Positions 1 to 8,172 of a stretch of DNA of 37,463 nucleotides are shown here, in pieces. Both the position numbers and the translations under genes were made by a program. Origin of the DNA: F23-B02 sp963625685 (lineage in GTDB: Bacteria; Bacillota; Clostridia; Oscillospirales; Oscillospiraceae); contig CAVFTR010000016.1 of NCBI GenBank assembly GCA_963625685.1, forward strand, positions 1-37,463. Direction: 5' to 3'. Under the pieces are notes generated by a model. The model had not been told where the DNA came from, did not search any database, and saw nothing but the letters and a program-made list of their open reading frames with translations. The number at the start of each line of letters is the position of its first letter. The first letter of the stretch is position 1.

Positions 1-316
1 GGCAACCCCTCAGTCAGCCTGACGGCTGCCAGCTCCCCTTACACAGGGGAGCCAATGGGGCGCGGGATCTTACGGTTTATGCCGTTGTTTCCGGTCGGGC
101 TATGGCAGCGACTGCTTGCTTTGACTTCATGCGAGCCGCCTGCACGGCGAGTGCCACGGCGAGTGGCCGGGCAAGCCCGTTCCCTACAAAGTGCGTCGGA
201 AGCCGCCGGTCGGGCTATGGCAATAACTGCTTGCTTTGACTTCATGCGAGCCGCCTGCACGGCAGTGCCGGGCCGCCGCAATATATGTGCGGGTACAATG
301 CCGATTCGCCGCTAAA
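1..316. repeat. Repeat island 1; left arm of a 316-bp inverted repeat
   Basis: This noncoding island is the reverse complement of 5671-5986 with a single mismatch that I found (position 6 against 5981). It contains, left to right, a reverse R1 two-hairpin unit (1-58), two R4 units (about 98-150 and 215-270), an R3 palindrome fragment (about 168-190) and an R5 gene-end unit finishing at 316. Its inner edge lies one base beyond the stop codon (318-320) of the minus-strand gene that follows. The repeat may continue left of the window. Open frames of 80-86 codons run through it but are repeated wherever the modules occur, so I do not call genes. Confidence 0.9.
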
Positions 317-317
317 C

Positions 318-1976
318 TCACTCATCGCCGGAGATGCCGCGGCGGGCGGCCTCGAAGCGGCGGCGCGCCTCCTCGTATTCCTGACGCGCCTTCTCGTAAT
401 CGCTCCTGCGCGCCTCGGCCTCGAGCTTCTCGGCCTCCTCGTTGAGGCGGCGGGTCTGCTCGTTGAGCTCGGCGATATCCTCGGGCGCGGGAGCGGGCTC
501 GGGCCCGGCCTTTTTCCGTTTATCCCGGCGGGGCTTTTCCTCCCCGGGCCCGTCGTCCTCATCGTCCTCATCCGCATCATCGGCCGCATCCGTGAACGCG
601 GCGTCCGGACTGACGTAGGCCGGCCTTTCCCTGCCGCGGAGGGCGTCGGCATAGCTCCTGCTGCACAGCACGGCGATCACCGCGGCGGCGGCGGAGACGC
701 CCAGCAGCACGAGCATCGCGATAAGCTGAGTCCTGCCGTTGCCCGAGCCGTCCTCGAGGGCGTATACGAAGCTGCGGTAGCCGTTTGACGTGCCGTAGAC
801 ATTGAGCGCCAGTGAGGCCAGAGCCGCGGCGCCCGCGGACACCGAGGCTGCGAGCGTGCGGGTCCTGTTCGGCTTTCTCGCCGCGAGCACACCGAGCGCT
901 CCGGCGATAATGCCGACGATGCCGATGACGCGCAGAGCGTTGTACATGGCCTTGCGCAGGTCGAGCTCGGCGTTCATGTTATCGACGTCCTCCTCGACAT
1001 AGTCGCGCGCGGCCTGGAGCACGGCCTCGTAGTCGCTCTCGTCGCTCACGCGCTCTGCGATGCCGTCGTTGTCCATGAGTATGGCGATGCCGGACCTGAC
1101 GGCCTGCTCGGCGTCGTCCTGCTCGCTGAGGCTGTCCTTGAGCTCGTTCATCTTGTCGACGTTTTCGCTCAGCTGCTGCTGGCCGGCGTCGAGCTGGGTC
1201 TTCGCCTGGGCAAGCTGAGCCCTGCCGTTATTGAGCTGAACCTTCGCGGCGGCAAGCTGCTGCTGGCCGGCATCAAGCTGCGTCTTCGCGGCGGCGAGCT
1301 GAGTTTTGCCGTTGGCTATATCCTGCTCGGCCGCGGCTATCTGTGTGTTGGCCTCGGCAAGCTGGGCCTGACCGTCCTCATAGGCCTGCATTTCGCTCTT
1401 GAGGTCCTCGAGCGTGGTGTAGCCGTACTTGGCGAGCGTCTGCGACACGAGGTCGCCCCAGCCGCCGAGATTCTGGATGAGGTCGTAGATGGGCTTTGCC
1501 TTTTCGTATTTGGGCGTGGCCTCGTCGAGCTTTGCCTGCGCCGCGTCGCGCTGGGCCTTGGCGACGTCGAGCTGCGCCTCCGCGTCGCTCAGACGCTTTT
1601 CCGCGGCCTGATACTCGGCGAGCTTGCTGTTGTACTGCGCCAGCGCCGCGTCGTACTCGGCCTGGCCCTGGGCTATCTGCGCCGCGCCCGCGTCATACTC
1701 CTGCTTTCCGGCGTCGAGCTGCTCCGTGCCCTTCTGATCGGTCACGACGGACTCGGTATACTCCTTTTCCTCCTCGGCGCGCTTTTCCTCGTCCTCGCGC
1801 AGCTGGGCGACGCGGCCGGCGAGGATGTCGACAAAGTCCGTTATATCGGCCCTCTGTCCGCGCTTGAAGCGCAGGATATCCGACAGCTCGTCCGAGCCGT
1901 TTCCGGCGGCGATGACAGCGAACACCGAGCTTGCCGCGAGCAGTATGCTCATGATCAGTAGCAGCGTTCTTTTCAT
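318..1976 (-). CDS. Membrane-anchored coiled-coil protein with LxxG-type repeats, MMPL partner
   Basis: 552 residues, family not recognised by name. The N-terminus (KRTLLLIMSILLAASSVFAV) is an uncleaved signal or anchor. About residues 60-290 form a long Ala/Gln/Lys-rich coiled coil containing heptads such as QLDAGQQQLAAAK, the pattern of the xxxLxxG repeats seen in YhgE/Pip-like and clostridial MMPL proteins. Three hydrophobic segments follow (about 345-440), then an acidic tail (DEDDEDD) and a second, strongly charged coiled coil to the C-terminus. It lies 54 nt downstream of the MMPL transporter on the same strand and is probably cotranscribed. I infer that the first coiled coil is an extracytoplasmic partner or gate for the transporter; this is not demonstrated. 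The stop codon sits one base from the repeat island. Confidence 0.75.
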   Translation of the reverse strand: MKRTLLLIMSILLAASSVFAVIAAGNGSDELSDILRFKRGQRADITDFVDILAGRVAQLREDEEKRAEEEKEYTESVVTDQKGTEQLDAGKQEYDAGAAQIAQGQAEYDAALAQYNSKLAEYQAAEKRLSDAEAQLDVAKAQRDAAQAKLDEATPKYEKAKPIYDLIQNLGGWGDLVSQTLAKYGYTTLEDLKSEMQAYEDGQAQLAEANTQIAAAEQDIANGKTQLAAAKTQLDAGQQQLAAAKVQLNNGRAQLAQAKTQLDAGQQQLSENVDKMNELKDSLSEQDDAEQAVRSGIAILMDNDGIAERVSDESDYEAVLQAARDYVEEDVDNMNAELDLRKAMYNALRVIGIVGIIAGALGVLAARKPNRTRTLAASVSAGAAALASLALNVYGTSNGYRSFVYALEDGSGNGRTQLIAMLVLLGVSAAAAVIAVLCSRSYADALRGRERPAYVSPDAAFTDAADDADEDDEDDGPGEEKPRRDKRKKAGPEPAPAPEDIAELNEQTRRLNEEAEKLEAEARRSDYEKARQEYEEARRRFEAARRGISGDE

Positions 1977-2030
1977 AGTTATGTTCCTTTCTCCGGCGCG
2001 GACGCATTTCCCCCGGCGTCCGCGGCGTAT

Positions 2031-4349
2031 TTACTTCCCTCTGTGCCTTATCGCTATCTGCTCCATGTCCTCGTCGAACAGGGGCCGCAGATGCAGGCGT
2101 CTTTCCCCGAGCGTCGTGCGCCGGATAAGGCCGTCTCCCCAGACGAGCGTCTGCGGCAGCACGAACAGCACCAGCAGCAGAGATATTATCGTTCCGCGCC
2201 CCAGCACGAGGCCGATGACGGATATGATGCTCTCGCTGCTTATAAAGCCTATCAGCAGGCCCGCGATAACGAGGATGCTGCCGCTGGTCACGAGAGTGGG
2301 CAGCGCGCCGTTGAGCGCAAGGCGTATCGCCCTGCGGCGCGAGACGTCCTGCCCGCGCAGCTCGATATAGCGGTTTGAAACGACTATCGCGTAGTCTATA
2401 TTCGCGCCCATCTGTATGGCGCTGACGATCAGATACCCGACGAAGAACACCGGGTGCTGAGTGAAATACGAGATCGAGAAATTGAGCCATATGCTGCCCT
2501 GGATGACCGCGATGAGCAGGAGCGCGAGCCCCGCCGAGCGGAACACGAGCATTATTACCAGCACGACGAACAGCGCCGAAAGCGCGCTGACCATTATATT
2601 GTCGGTGGAAAACGAGTCCTTAAGGTCGCGTGCGGCAGTCGCGCTGCCGGTGACGTACACATCGTCGCCGTAAAAGCTCTGCGCGGCGGAGTGTATCCTT
2701 TCTATGAGCTCGAAGCTCTCGTCCGACTGCACGGGCGCGTCGGAATAAACGAGCATGCGGCAATAGTGCTCTCCCTGAAGCTGCTTCTGCGCGTCGGCAA
2801 GCTGCGCGTACAGGCTGTCGACGAGCTCGAGCTGCTCCTGCGAAAGCTCTATGCTTCCCTCCTCTGCGATATCGTGCAGAAACAGGAAGAGGTCTATCAG
2901 CGGTATCTTGTATCCGCGCATGTTCTCCTGCACCTGCTCGTAATCGGCGTGCCGCGCCGCGTAGAAGACGAACAGCGCCGAGGCCGTCGTATCGTCGAGC
3001 CCCGCGAGCCCGGAAAACTCCGCGATGCTCAGCTCATCGCCGAGGCGGTAGCCTCCCGCTGCCTCCGCCGTGGCTATGCCCAGCGTCGAGGATACGTGCT
3101 CTAACTGCGATATCTCGTCGAGCAGCTTCGCCTGCGTCTCATAGTCGCCCGCCGGCACGATGAGCGCCATCATGTTTTCGCTGCCGAAGGTGCTTATAAT
3201 GTCCTGCTGCGCCCTCTGCGTATCGTTCAGGCGCAGGGGCAGGTCGTCGCTGTAGTTGTACGAAAACGGACACATGCCCGAAAACCAGAACGCGGCCGCC
3301 GCGATGACGATGAACACCGGCGGCACTATCCTGTGCGTTTTCCAGGCAAAGCGCCCGACCGCGTTTATGTCCGGCATGAAGCTGCGGTGCTTCGTTTTTT
3401 CGATCCGGCCGCTGAACATGACCAGCACCCCCGGCATGAGCAGGAACACCGTGAGCATGGATATGAGTATAGATTTTATCAGCACCTTGCCGAGGTCGCC
3501 GCCGAGGCCGAACTGCATGAAGGTCATGGCGGTAAGGCCGCCGATGGTCGTCAGCGAGGACGAGGCTATCTCCGGTATCGCCTTTGCCAGCGCCTCGATC
3601 GCCGCGTCGCGGGGCGCAAAGCGCCGCCGCTCCTCGGAAAAGCGGTTGCACAGGATGATGGCGTAGTCTATCGCCAGCGCCAGCTGCAAAATGAGCGTCA
3701 CGGAGTTTGCGACGTAGGATATCTCCCTGAACAGGAAGTTCGAGCCCTGCTGGAGCGCCGCCGCCATCGCGAAGGTTATCAGCAGCACCGGCACCTCGGC
3801 GTAGCTGCGCGAGGTCAGAAGCAGAAGTATGACGACCGTTACGACGCTCAGAGCTCCGATGACGAGCATCTCGCCCAGAAGCTGGCTGCTGAAATCAAAG
3901 CCGACCTCGCTGTAGAGCTTTATATCGCCGGCCCCGTACCGGCTCGCGGCGAGCTCCCTTGCGGCCTCGAGGGCGTTTATGCTCTCCTCGTCGTCCGTTC
4001 CGCCGGCAAAGCTGAGCGTTATCAGGGCCTTGCCGCCGCGGTAGTGCTCCTGGCTTTCGTCAAAGTCCGCCGACCTCACGCCGTCGAGCCCGGCAAGCTC
4101 CTGAGCGAGCGCCGCCGCCTCCTCGGCGGATATGCTTTCTATCATAAGCTGCGCCGTCGCGTAGGTCGTGAACTCGCCCTCCATCGCGGCAAGGCCGCGC
4201 CGCGTCTCCGTATCCTCCGGCAGGAAGCTGTAGAGGTCGTTCTGCACCGTCGTGAGGCGCGAGGTGTATGCCGACAGGCAGGCCAGGGCGATGAAAACGG
4301 CGAGGATGAGCTTTCTTTTGTCGATTATGTATCTTGCAATGCCGTGCAT
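2031..4349 (-). CDS. MMPL/RND-superfamily transporter
   Basis: 772 residues with the two-fold RND layout: an N-terminal membrane helix (about 13-30), a large extracytoplasmic domain, a block of five or six helices (about 175-330), a second extracytoplasmic domain, and a second helix block near the C-terminus (about 600-740). Both helix blocks carry the matching segment ending in an acidic residue before a YAI motif (ALAIDYAIILCNRF and GANIDYAIVVSNRY), typical of MMPL proteins and placed at the proton-relay helix. The family exports lipids or hydrophobic compounds by proton antiport; the substrate here cannot be read from sequence. First gene of a two-gene unit with the coiled-coil protein, behind a clear promoter at 4380-4408. 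Lacks the long internal coiled coil many clostridial MMPL proteins have, which may be supplied by its neighbour. Confidence 0.88.
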   Translation of the reverse strand: MHGIARYIIDKRKLILAVFIALACLSAYTSRLTTVQNDLYSFLPEDTETRRGLAAMEGEFTTYATAQLMIESISAEEAAALAQELAGLDGVRSADFDESQEHYRGGKALITLSFAGGTDDEESINALEAARELAASRYGAGDIKLYSEVGFDFSSQLLGEMLVIGALSVVTVVILLLLTSRSYAEVPVLLITFAMAAALQQGSNFLFREISYVANSVTLILQLALAIDYAIILCNRFSEERRRFAPRDAAIEALAKAIPEIASSSLTTIGGLTAMTFMQFGLGGDLGKVLIKSILISMLTVFLLMPGVLVMFSGRIEKTKHRSFMPDINAVGRFAWKTHRIVPPVFIVIAAAAFWFSGMCPFSYNYSDDLPLRLNDTQRAQQDIISTFGSENMMALIVPAGDYETQAKLLDEISQLEHVSSTLGIATAEAAGGYRLGDELSIAEFSGLAGLDDTTASALFVFYAARHADYEQVQENMRGYKIPLIDLFLFLHDIAEEGSIELSQEQLELVDSLYAQLADAQKQLQGEHYCRMLVYSDAPVQSDESFELIERIHSAAQSFYGDDVYVTGSATAARDLKDSFSTDNIMVSALSALFVVLVIMLVFRSAGLALLLIAVIQGSIWLNFSISYFTQHPVFFVGYLIVSAIQMGANIDYAIVVSNRYIELRGQDVSRRRAIRLALNGALPTLVTSGSILVIAGLLIGFISSESIISVIGLVLGRGTIISLLLVLFVLPQTLVWGDGLIRRTTLGERRLHLRPLFDEDMEQIAIRHRGK

Positions 4350-4379
4350 GTAGTTCTCCCACTGGATGAGGTGTCTATC

Positions 4380-4408
4380 ATTTTATTACAAACGGAAACA
4401 AACATCAA
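4380..4408 (-). promoter_or_regulatory. Sigma-A promoter for the MMPL unit
   Basis: On the minus strand TTGATG (4408-4403) and TAAAAT (4385-4380) are separated by 17 nt, upstream of the MMPL start at 4349. A TTGACA also occurs at 4422-4417 but has no matching -10 at normal spacing. Confidence 0.6.
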
Positions 4409-4437
4409 GACATTATTGTCAAGTTTTTATTAATTCC

Positions 4438-4466
4438 TTGTGTTCGGTCCGAAGATGGCGTATAAT
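4438..4466 (+). promoter_or_regulatory. Sigma-A promoter for the CDF transporter
   Basis: TTGTGT (4438-4443), 17-nt spacer, perfect TATAAT (4461-4466). The predicted start leaves a leader of about 30 nt with AAAGGAG (4488-4494) ahead of ATG 4506. It is back to back with the MMPL promoter, so one regulator between them could control both directions. Confidence 0.75.
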
Positions 4467-4505
4467 GCGTATAATTTTAATGTAATTAAAAGGAGCGTCT
4501 GAGGA

Positions 4506-5675
4506 ATGGTAAAATTACTCGCGCGATTATTCATAAAAAACCCGGCGGAGTACACGGACCCGAGGGTGCGCAAGGCCTACGGCACGCTGTGCAGCGTGCT
4601 GGGCATATGCCTGAATCTGCTGCTGTTCGCGGGGAAGTACGCCGCGGGCGCGCTCTCCGGCTCTATCGCGATCACGGCCGATGCGTTCAACAACCTCTCG
4701 GACGCGGGCGCGTCGGGCATATCGCTGCTGGGCTTCCGGCTCTCGGGCAGGAAGCCCGACCCGCATCACCCCTTCGGCCACGGCAGGATAGAGTATGTGT
4801 CCGGCCTCGCGGTCGCGGCGCTGATCATCGTCATGGGCGTCGAGCTGCTCATGAGCTCGGTCGGGAAGATCATAAGTCCCGAGCCGGTCGAGGCGGGACT
4901 GCTCCCGGCGGCGATACTGCTCGTGTCGATACTCGTCAAGCTGTACATGTTCGCCTATAACCGCGCCGTCGGCAGGAAAATATCGTCCTCTGCCATGGCC
5001 GCCACGGGCGCGGACAGCCTGTCCGACTCCGTCGCAACGGCGGTCGTGCTGCTGTCGATGGGCGTGAGCTGGGTGTTCGATGTCAATATCGACGGCTGGG
5101 CGGGCGCCGCGGTCGCGGTGTTCATCCTCTTTGCCGGCTACGGCGTTGCAAGGGATACGCTATCTCCCCTGCTCGGTCAGGCCCCGGACCCGGAGCTCGT
5201 GCAGAGCATCGAGGATATCGTCATGAGCTCGGACGCGGTGCTCGGCATGCACGACCTCGTGGTACACGACTACGGCCCGGGCCGCATGATGATATCCCTG
5301 CACGCGGAGGTCGACGGCCGCGGCGATATCTTCGGGCTGCACGACAGCATCGACACCATCGAGCGCGGGCTCAAGGCGGCGCTCGGCTGCGACGCGACGA
5401 TACACATGGACCCCGTCGAGACCGACAACGAGCAGGTAGCCGCAGAGCGCACGGCGCTCGAGCGGGCGCTGTCCGGCGTGGAGGGCCTGCGCGGCATCCA
5501 CGATTTCCGCGTCGTCATGGGGCCGAGCCACACGAACCTCATCTTCGACGTCGTCATGGACACCGGCATCGGCATGAGCCCCGAGGAGTTCCGCCGCCTC
5601 ATCTGCCGCACTGTCGAGGAGAAGCTCCCCGACCACTTCGCCGTCGTCACCGTCGACACCTCCTTTGTTTTTTAG
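4506..5675 (+). CDS. Cation diffusion facilitator, probable Mn(II)-type exporter
   Basis: 389 residues, the usual CDF length. Six membrane helices (about 30-230) precede a cytoplasmic ferredoxin-like domain (about 235-310) and an extra C-terminal region. Helix 2 carries N62..D66 (AFNNLSD), helix 5 carries D170..D174 (DSLSD), and the HHPFGHGRIEY loop at 87-97 is characteristic of the family. An N-D/D-D intramembrane site instead of the zinc-type H-D matches that described for manganese exporters of the streptococcal MntE kind, so I infer Mn(II) efflux by proton antiport; iron or cobalt remain possible. Monocistronic, with its own promoter, and its TAG stop lies inside the R5 repeat motif TTTTTAGCGGCG. 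Confidence 0.9.
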   Translation: MVKLLARLFIKNPAEYTDPRVRKAYGTLCSVLGICLNLLLFAGKYAAGALSGSIAITADAFNNLSDAGASGISLLGFRLSGRKPDPHHPFGHGRIEYVSGLAVAALIIVMGVELLMSSVGKIISPEPVEAGLLPAAILLVSILVKLYMFAYNRAVGRKISSSAMAATGADSLSDSVATAVVLLSMGVSWVFDVNIDGWAGAAVAVFILFAGYGVARDTLSPLLGQAPDPELVQSIEDIVMSSDAVLGMHDLVVHDYGPGRMMISLHAEVDGRGDIFGLHDSIDTIERGLKAALGCDATIHMDPVETDNEQVAAERTALERALSGVEGLRGIHDFRVVMGPSHTNLIFDVVMDTGIGMSPEEFRRLICRTVEEKLPDHFAVVTVDTSFVF

Positions 5676-5986
5676 CGGCGAATCGGCATTGTACCCGCAC
5701 ATATATTGCGGCGGCCCGGCACTGCCGTGCAGGCGGCTCGCATGAAGTCAAAGCAAGCAGTTATTGCCATAGCCCGACCGGCGGCTTCCGACGCACTTTG
5801 TAGGGAACGGGCTTGCCCGGCCACTCGCCGTGGCACTCGCCGTGCAGGCGGCTCGCATGAAGTCAAAGCAAGCAGTCGCTGCCATAGCCCGACCGGAAAC
5901 AACGGCATAAACCGTAAGATCCCGCGCCCCATTGGCTCCCCTGTGTAAGGGGAGCTGGCAGCCGTCAGGCTGACTGAGGGCTTGCC
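5671..5986. repeat. Right arm of the 316-bp inverted repeat
   Basis: Base i of the left arm (1-316) corresponds to base 5987-i here; one mismatch was found. The arm begins at the T-run containing the stop codon of the CDF gene and ends at the outer edge of a forward R1 two-hairpin unit (CTCCCCTGTGTAAGGGGAG, then CAGCC/GGCTG). Other copies of the same modules in the window are far more diverged, so this pair was duplicated or homogenised recently. Confidence 0.92.
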
Positions 5987-6562
5987 TGTACGCAGATGTT
6001 GTTTTTGACGCACTGAAAGCTATGTGTAGGGAACTTATCTTGCCCGTTCCGTTTGTGACGGTTTCCGACGCAGCGAGATCGGCGCGCCCCTGGCTTCCCC
6101 TTGAGGGGAAGCTGTCAGCCGTAAGGCTGACTGATGAGGTGTTATTAATTATTACATCTGCACCGAGATCATGTCGTAGGGGCGACCGCCCGCATGGTCG
6201 GAAGCAAAATCATCATATTACGCAGAAAAGACAGCTCGGATGTTTAAGTCCAGGCTGTCTTTTTTGTGCTGCTGGTTGTTTTAACAACGGAACGGGCAAG
6301 ATAAGTTCCCTACAATATTGCTGCGGCTGGCGCCGCGATCTGATGACACCTCATCCGTCGGCTACGCCGACACCTTCCCCTCAAGGGGAAGGCAGCCACT
6401 CGCCGTGGCGAGTGACCGGGCAAGATAAGTTTCCTACAGGGTGCGGCGAAAATTTGCACCAATATCGCACGATCTGACGTCGCGCGAAACGTCACGGTTT
6501 ATACCATTGCCTCCGGTCGGGCCGCCAGAGATAAACGTATCGGCAGGTGCCCCAAAGCGCTA
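5987..6562. repeat. Repeat island 2, remainder
   Basis: No gene. Contains an R3 unit (about 6023-6075), a forward R2 two-hairpin unit (6093-6143), a terminator-like hairpin (6226-6265), a reversed R3 fragment (6290-6315), a reversed R2 unit (6331-6395, second hairpin TCGGC/GCCGA), another R3 fragment (about 6417-6440) and a reversed R5 gene-end unit (about 6510-6562) that meets the stop codon of the acetyltransferase. The stretch 6093-6265 matches 9321-9490 almost throughout, including the terminator. Confidence 0.85.
6226..6265 (+). terminator. Intrinsic terminator hairpin AAAAGACAGC/GCTGTCTTTT
   Basis: Arms 6226-6235 and 6254-6263 pair perfectly and are followed by a T-run on the plus strand; the A-run on the other side makes it potentially bidirectional. 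The same arm sequence recurs at 9452, 32343 and 33876. Confidence 0.65.
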
Positions 6563-7048
6563 TTAAAAAGTCAGCCGCATCTGATGCCACACGACGCCGC
6601 CGTGGGCGGATTTATCCGACACGCCCTCGTCGACAAAGCCGAAGGCGGCGTAGTAGTGTACGAGCCTTTCCTTGCACGTCAGCACGAGGCCTCGCCGATG
6701 CTGCTGCCGCGCCTCGCCGATGGCGCGGCGGATGAGCTCGCCAGCGCAGCCGCGGCGGCGGTACTCGGGCACGGTGTTGACCCCGAAGATCATCTGCCAG
6801 GCGCCGCGCTCGTCGTGCAGGGCGGCGTTTTCGTACATCTCGTCCGTGAGATCGGGCTCGTCGGTGACAAAGCCGTCGACGAAGGCCACAAGCTCGCCCT
6901 TATCGAGCATGAGCCAGAAGTGCTCTCCGTAGTGCTTTATCCTCTCGGCAAACTCGGCCTCCGTCGCCGCCTCGGCGGCGGGGAAGCACTGCGCCTCCAC
7001 GGCCGCTATCGCCTTGAGATCGTTCATATCCGCGTGTCTTATCTCCAT
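6563..7048 (-). CDS. GNAT-family N-acetyltransferase
   Basis: 161 residues beginning MEIRHADMNDLKAIAAVEAQCF. This start is preferred to an in-frame ATG 63 nt upstream because GGAGG sits nine nt before it and the fold begins with its first residues. The acetyl-CoA-binding segment is NTVPEYRRRGCAGELIRRAI (motif A, R/Q-x-x-R-G-x-A/G); a YYAAFGF motif B follows near the C-terminus. The layout, including FPAAEAATEAEFAERI, resembles small-amine acetyltransferases of the AANAT-like group, but the substrate is unknown. Divergent from the CobW genes; stop TAA falls in the R5 motif TTTTTAATAGCGC. Confidence 0.82.
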   Translation of the reverse strand: MEIRHADMNDLKAIAAVEAQCFPAAEAATEAEFAERIKHYGEHFWLMLDKGELVAFVDGFVTDEPDLTDEMYENAALHDERGAWQMIFGVNTVPEYRRRGCAGELIRRAIGEARQQHRRGLVLTCKERLVHYYAAFGFVDEGVSDKSAHGGVVWHQMRLTF

Positions 7049-7084
7049 GTGCCTTGTCCTCCCCGGGTCCTTTTTTGGCTTTTG

Positions 7085-7113
7085 ATTATATATCAAACTC
7101 ACGCCAAACACAA
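7085..7113 (-). promoter_or_regulatory. Promoter of the GNAT gene
   Basis: Minus-strand TTGTGT (7113-7108), 17-nt spacer, TATAAT (7090-7085). Confidence 0.65.
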
Positions 7114-7114
7114 G

Positions 7115-7143
7115 TTTGCAAATTCAAGAAAGCGTGGTATAAT
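7115..7143 (+). promoter_or_regulatory. Promoter of the CobW pair
   Basis: TTTGCA (7115-7120) or TTGCAA (7116-7121) with a 17- or 16-nt spacer to a perfect TATAAT (7138-7143). Followed by AAGGAGG about eight nt before the TTG start at 7183. COG0523 genes of this kind are often Zur-regulated; I did not find a convincing long Zur palindrome, though the region between the divergent promoters is the place to look. Confidence 0.7.
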
Positions 7144-7182
7144 GATTATTTGGACTTGTATATTATTAAGGAGGTAAAAACC

Positions 7183-8172
7183 TTGACTAAAATAGACATT
7201 TTTTCCGGCTTCCTCGGAGCGGGCAAGACCACGCTCATCCGCAAGCTCATCGCGGAGGGCTATAAAAACGAAAAGCTCGTCCTGATCGAGAACGAGTTCG
7301 GCGAGATCGCCGTCGACGGCGGCTTCCTGCGCGACGCGGGCGTCGAGATCACCGAGATGAACTCCGGCTGCATCTGCTGCACCCTCGTCGGCGACTTCAC
7401 CGCGGCGCTGCAGAAGGTCATAGAGCAGTACCACCCCGACCGCATCCTCATCGAGCCGAGCGGAGTTGGCAAGCTCTCGGACGTCGCGAAGGCCGTCGCG
7501 AGCGTGCCCGGCTGTGAGATAGGCGCGAAGGTCACCGTCGTCGACGCGGGCCGCTGCCGCATGTACATCCGCAACTTCGGCGAATTTTTCAACGACCAGG
7601 TACACCACGCCGACGTCATCGTCCTCAGCCGCACAGACTCGGCCCCCGACGGCAAGGTCGTCACCGCGAGCGCGATGCTCAGCCAGCTCAATCCCAACGC
7701 GACGGTCATAACAACGCCCTGGTCCGAGCTCGACGGAAAGCAGATAGTCGACGTCATGGAGCGCATCGACTCGCTGTCGACCACCATGCAGGAGATGGAG
7801 CATCACGACCATCACGAGCACCATCATCACGACCACGAGCACGGCGAGAGCTGCTCCTGCGGCTGCGGCCACGAGCACGGCCATCACCACGCCGACGAGG
7901 TCTTCACCTCCTGGGGCGTCGAGACGCCGAGGAAGTTCAGCGAGGCCGAGGTCAGGAAGGCGCTTTCGGAGTTTGACGAGGACGCGAGCTACGGCACGAT
8001 CCTGCGCGCGAAGGGCTTTGTCGACGCCTCCGACGGCGGCTGGATATATTTCGACTATGTCCCCGGCGAGACGGACATACGCCGCGGCGGCGCCGCCGTC
8101 ACGGGCCGCGTATGCGTCATCGGCTCAAAGCTCAACGAGCAGGCCATAAAGGAGCTGTTCGGCATTGAGTAA
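7183..8172 (+). CDS. CobW/COG0523 family metallochaperone GTPase
   Basis: 329 residues from a TTG start (7183) placed by the AAGGAGG just upstream; the ATG-initiated frame further left would run through the promoter. Walker A GFLGAGKTT (residues 9-17), the family-defining metal-binding CxCC (C63, C65, C66 in SGCICC), EPSG near 91, and SRTD (149-152) in place of NKxD. A histidine/cysteine-rich loop (about 207-236) with roughly twenty His and four Cys separates the GTPase domain from the CobW C-terminal domain. Members use GTP hydrolysis to load zinc or another metal onto clients. I infer a zinc-type chaperone. Overlaps the next gene by 8 nt. Confidence 0.92.
   Translation: MTKIDIFSGFLGAGKTTLIRKLIAEGYKNEKLVLIENEFGEIAVDGGFLRDAGVEITEMNSGCICCTLVGDFTAALQKVIEQYHPDRILIEPSGVGKLSDVAKAVASVPGCEIGAKVTVVDAGRCRMYIRNFGEFFNDQVHHADVIVLSRTDSAPDGKVVTASAMLSQLNPNATVITTPWSELDGKQIVDVMERIDSLSTTMQEMEHHDHHEHHHHDHEHGESCSCGCGHEHGHHHADEVFTSWGVETPRKFSEAEVRKALSEFDEDASYGTILRAKGFVDASDGGWIYFDYVPGETDIRRGGAAVTGRVCVIGSKLNEQAIKELFGIE

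Noticed and set aside
55..315. Open frame of 86 codons in island 1, repeated in island 2
   Set aside because: It tracks the repeat modules, occurs in both arms, lacks a ribosome site and reads like back-translated repeat sequence.
1..5986. Composite transposon
   Set aside because: The arms carry no transposase or inverted terminal ends of a known IS, and the target duplication cannot be seen; recorded as a finding, not as a mobile element.
6022..6477. 151-codon frame in island 2
   Set aside because: It crosses a terminator hairpin and several repeat modules; no ribosome site or recognised domain.
7054..7182. Longer N-terminus for the first CobW gene
   Set aside because: This would run through the promoter and ribosome site; TTG 7183 matches the family start.
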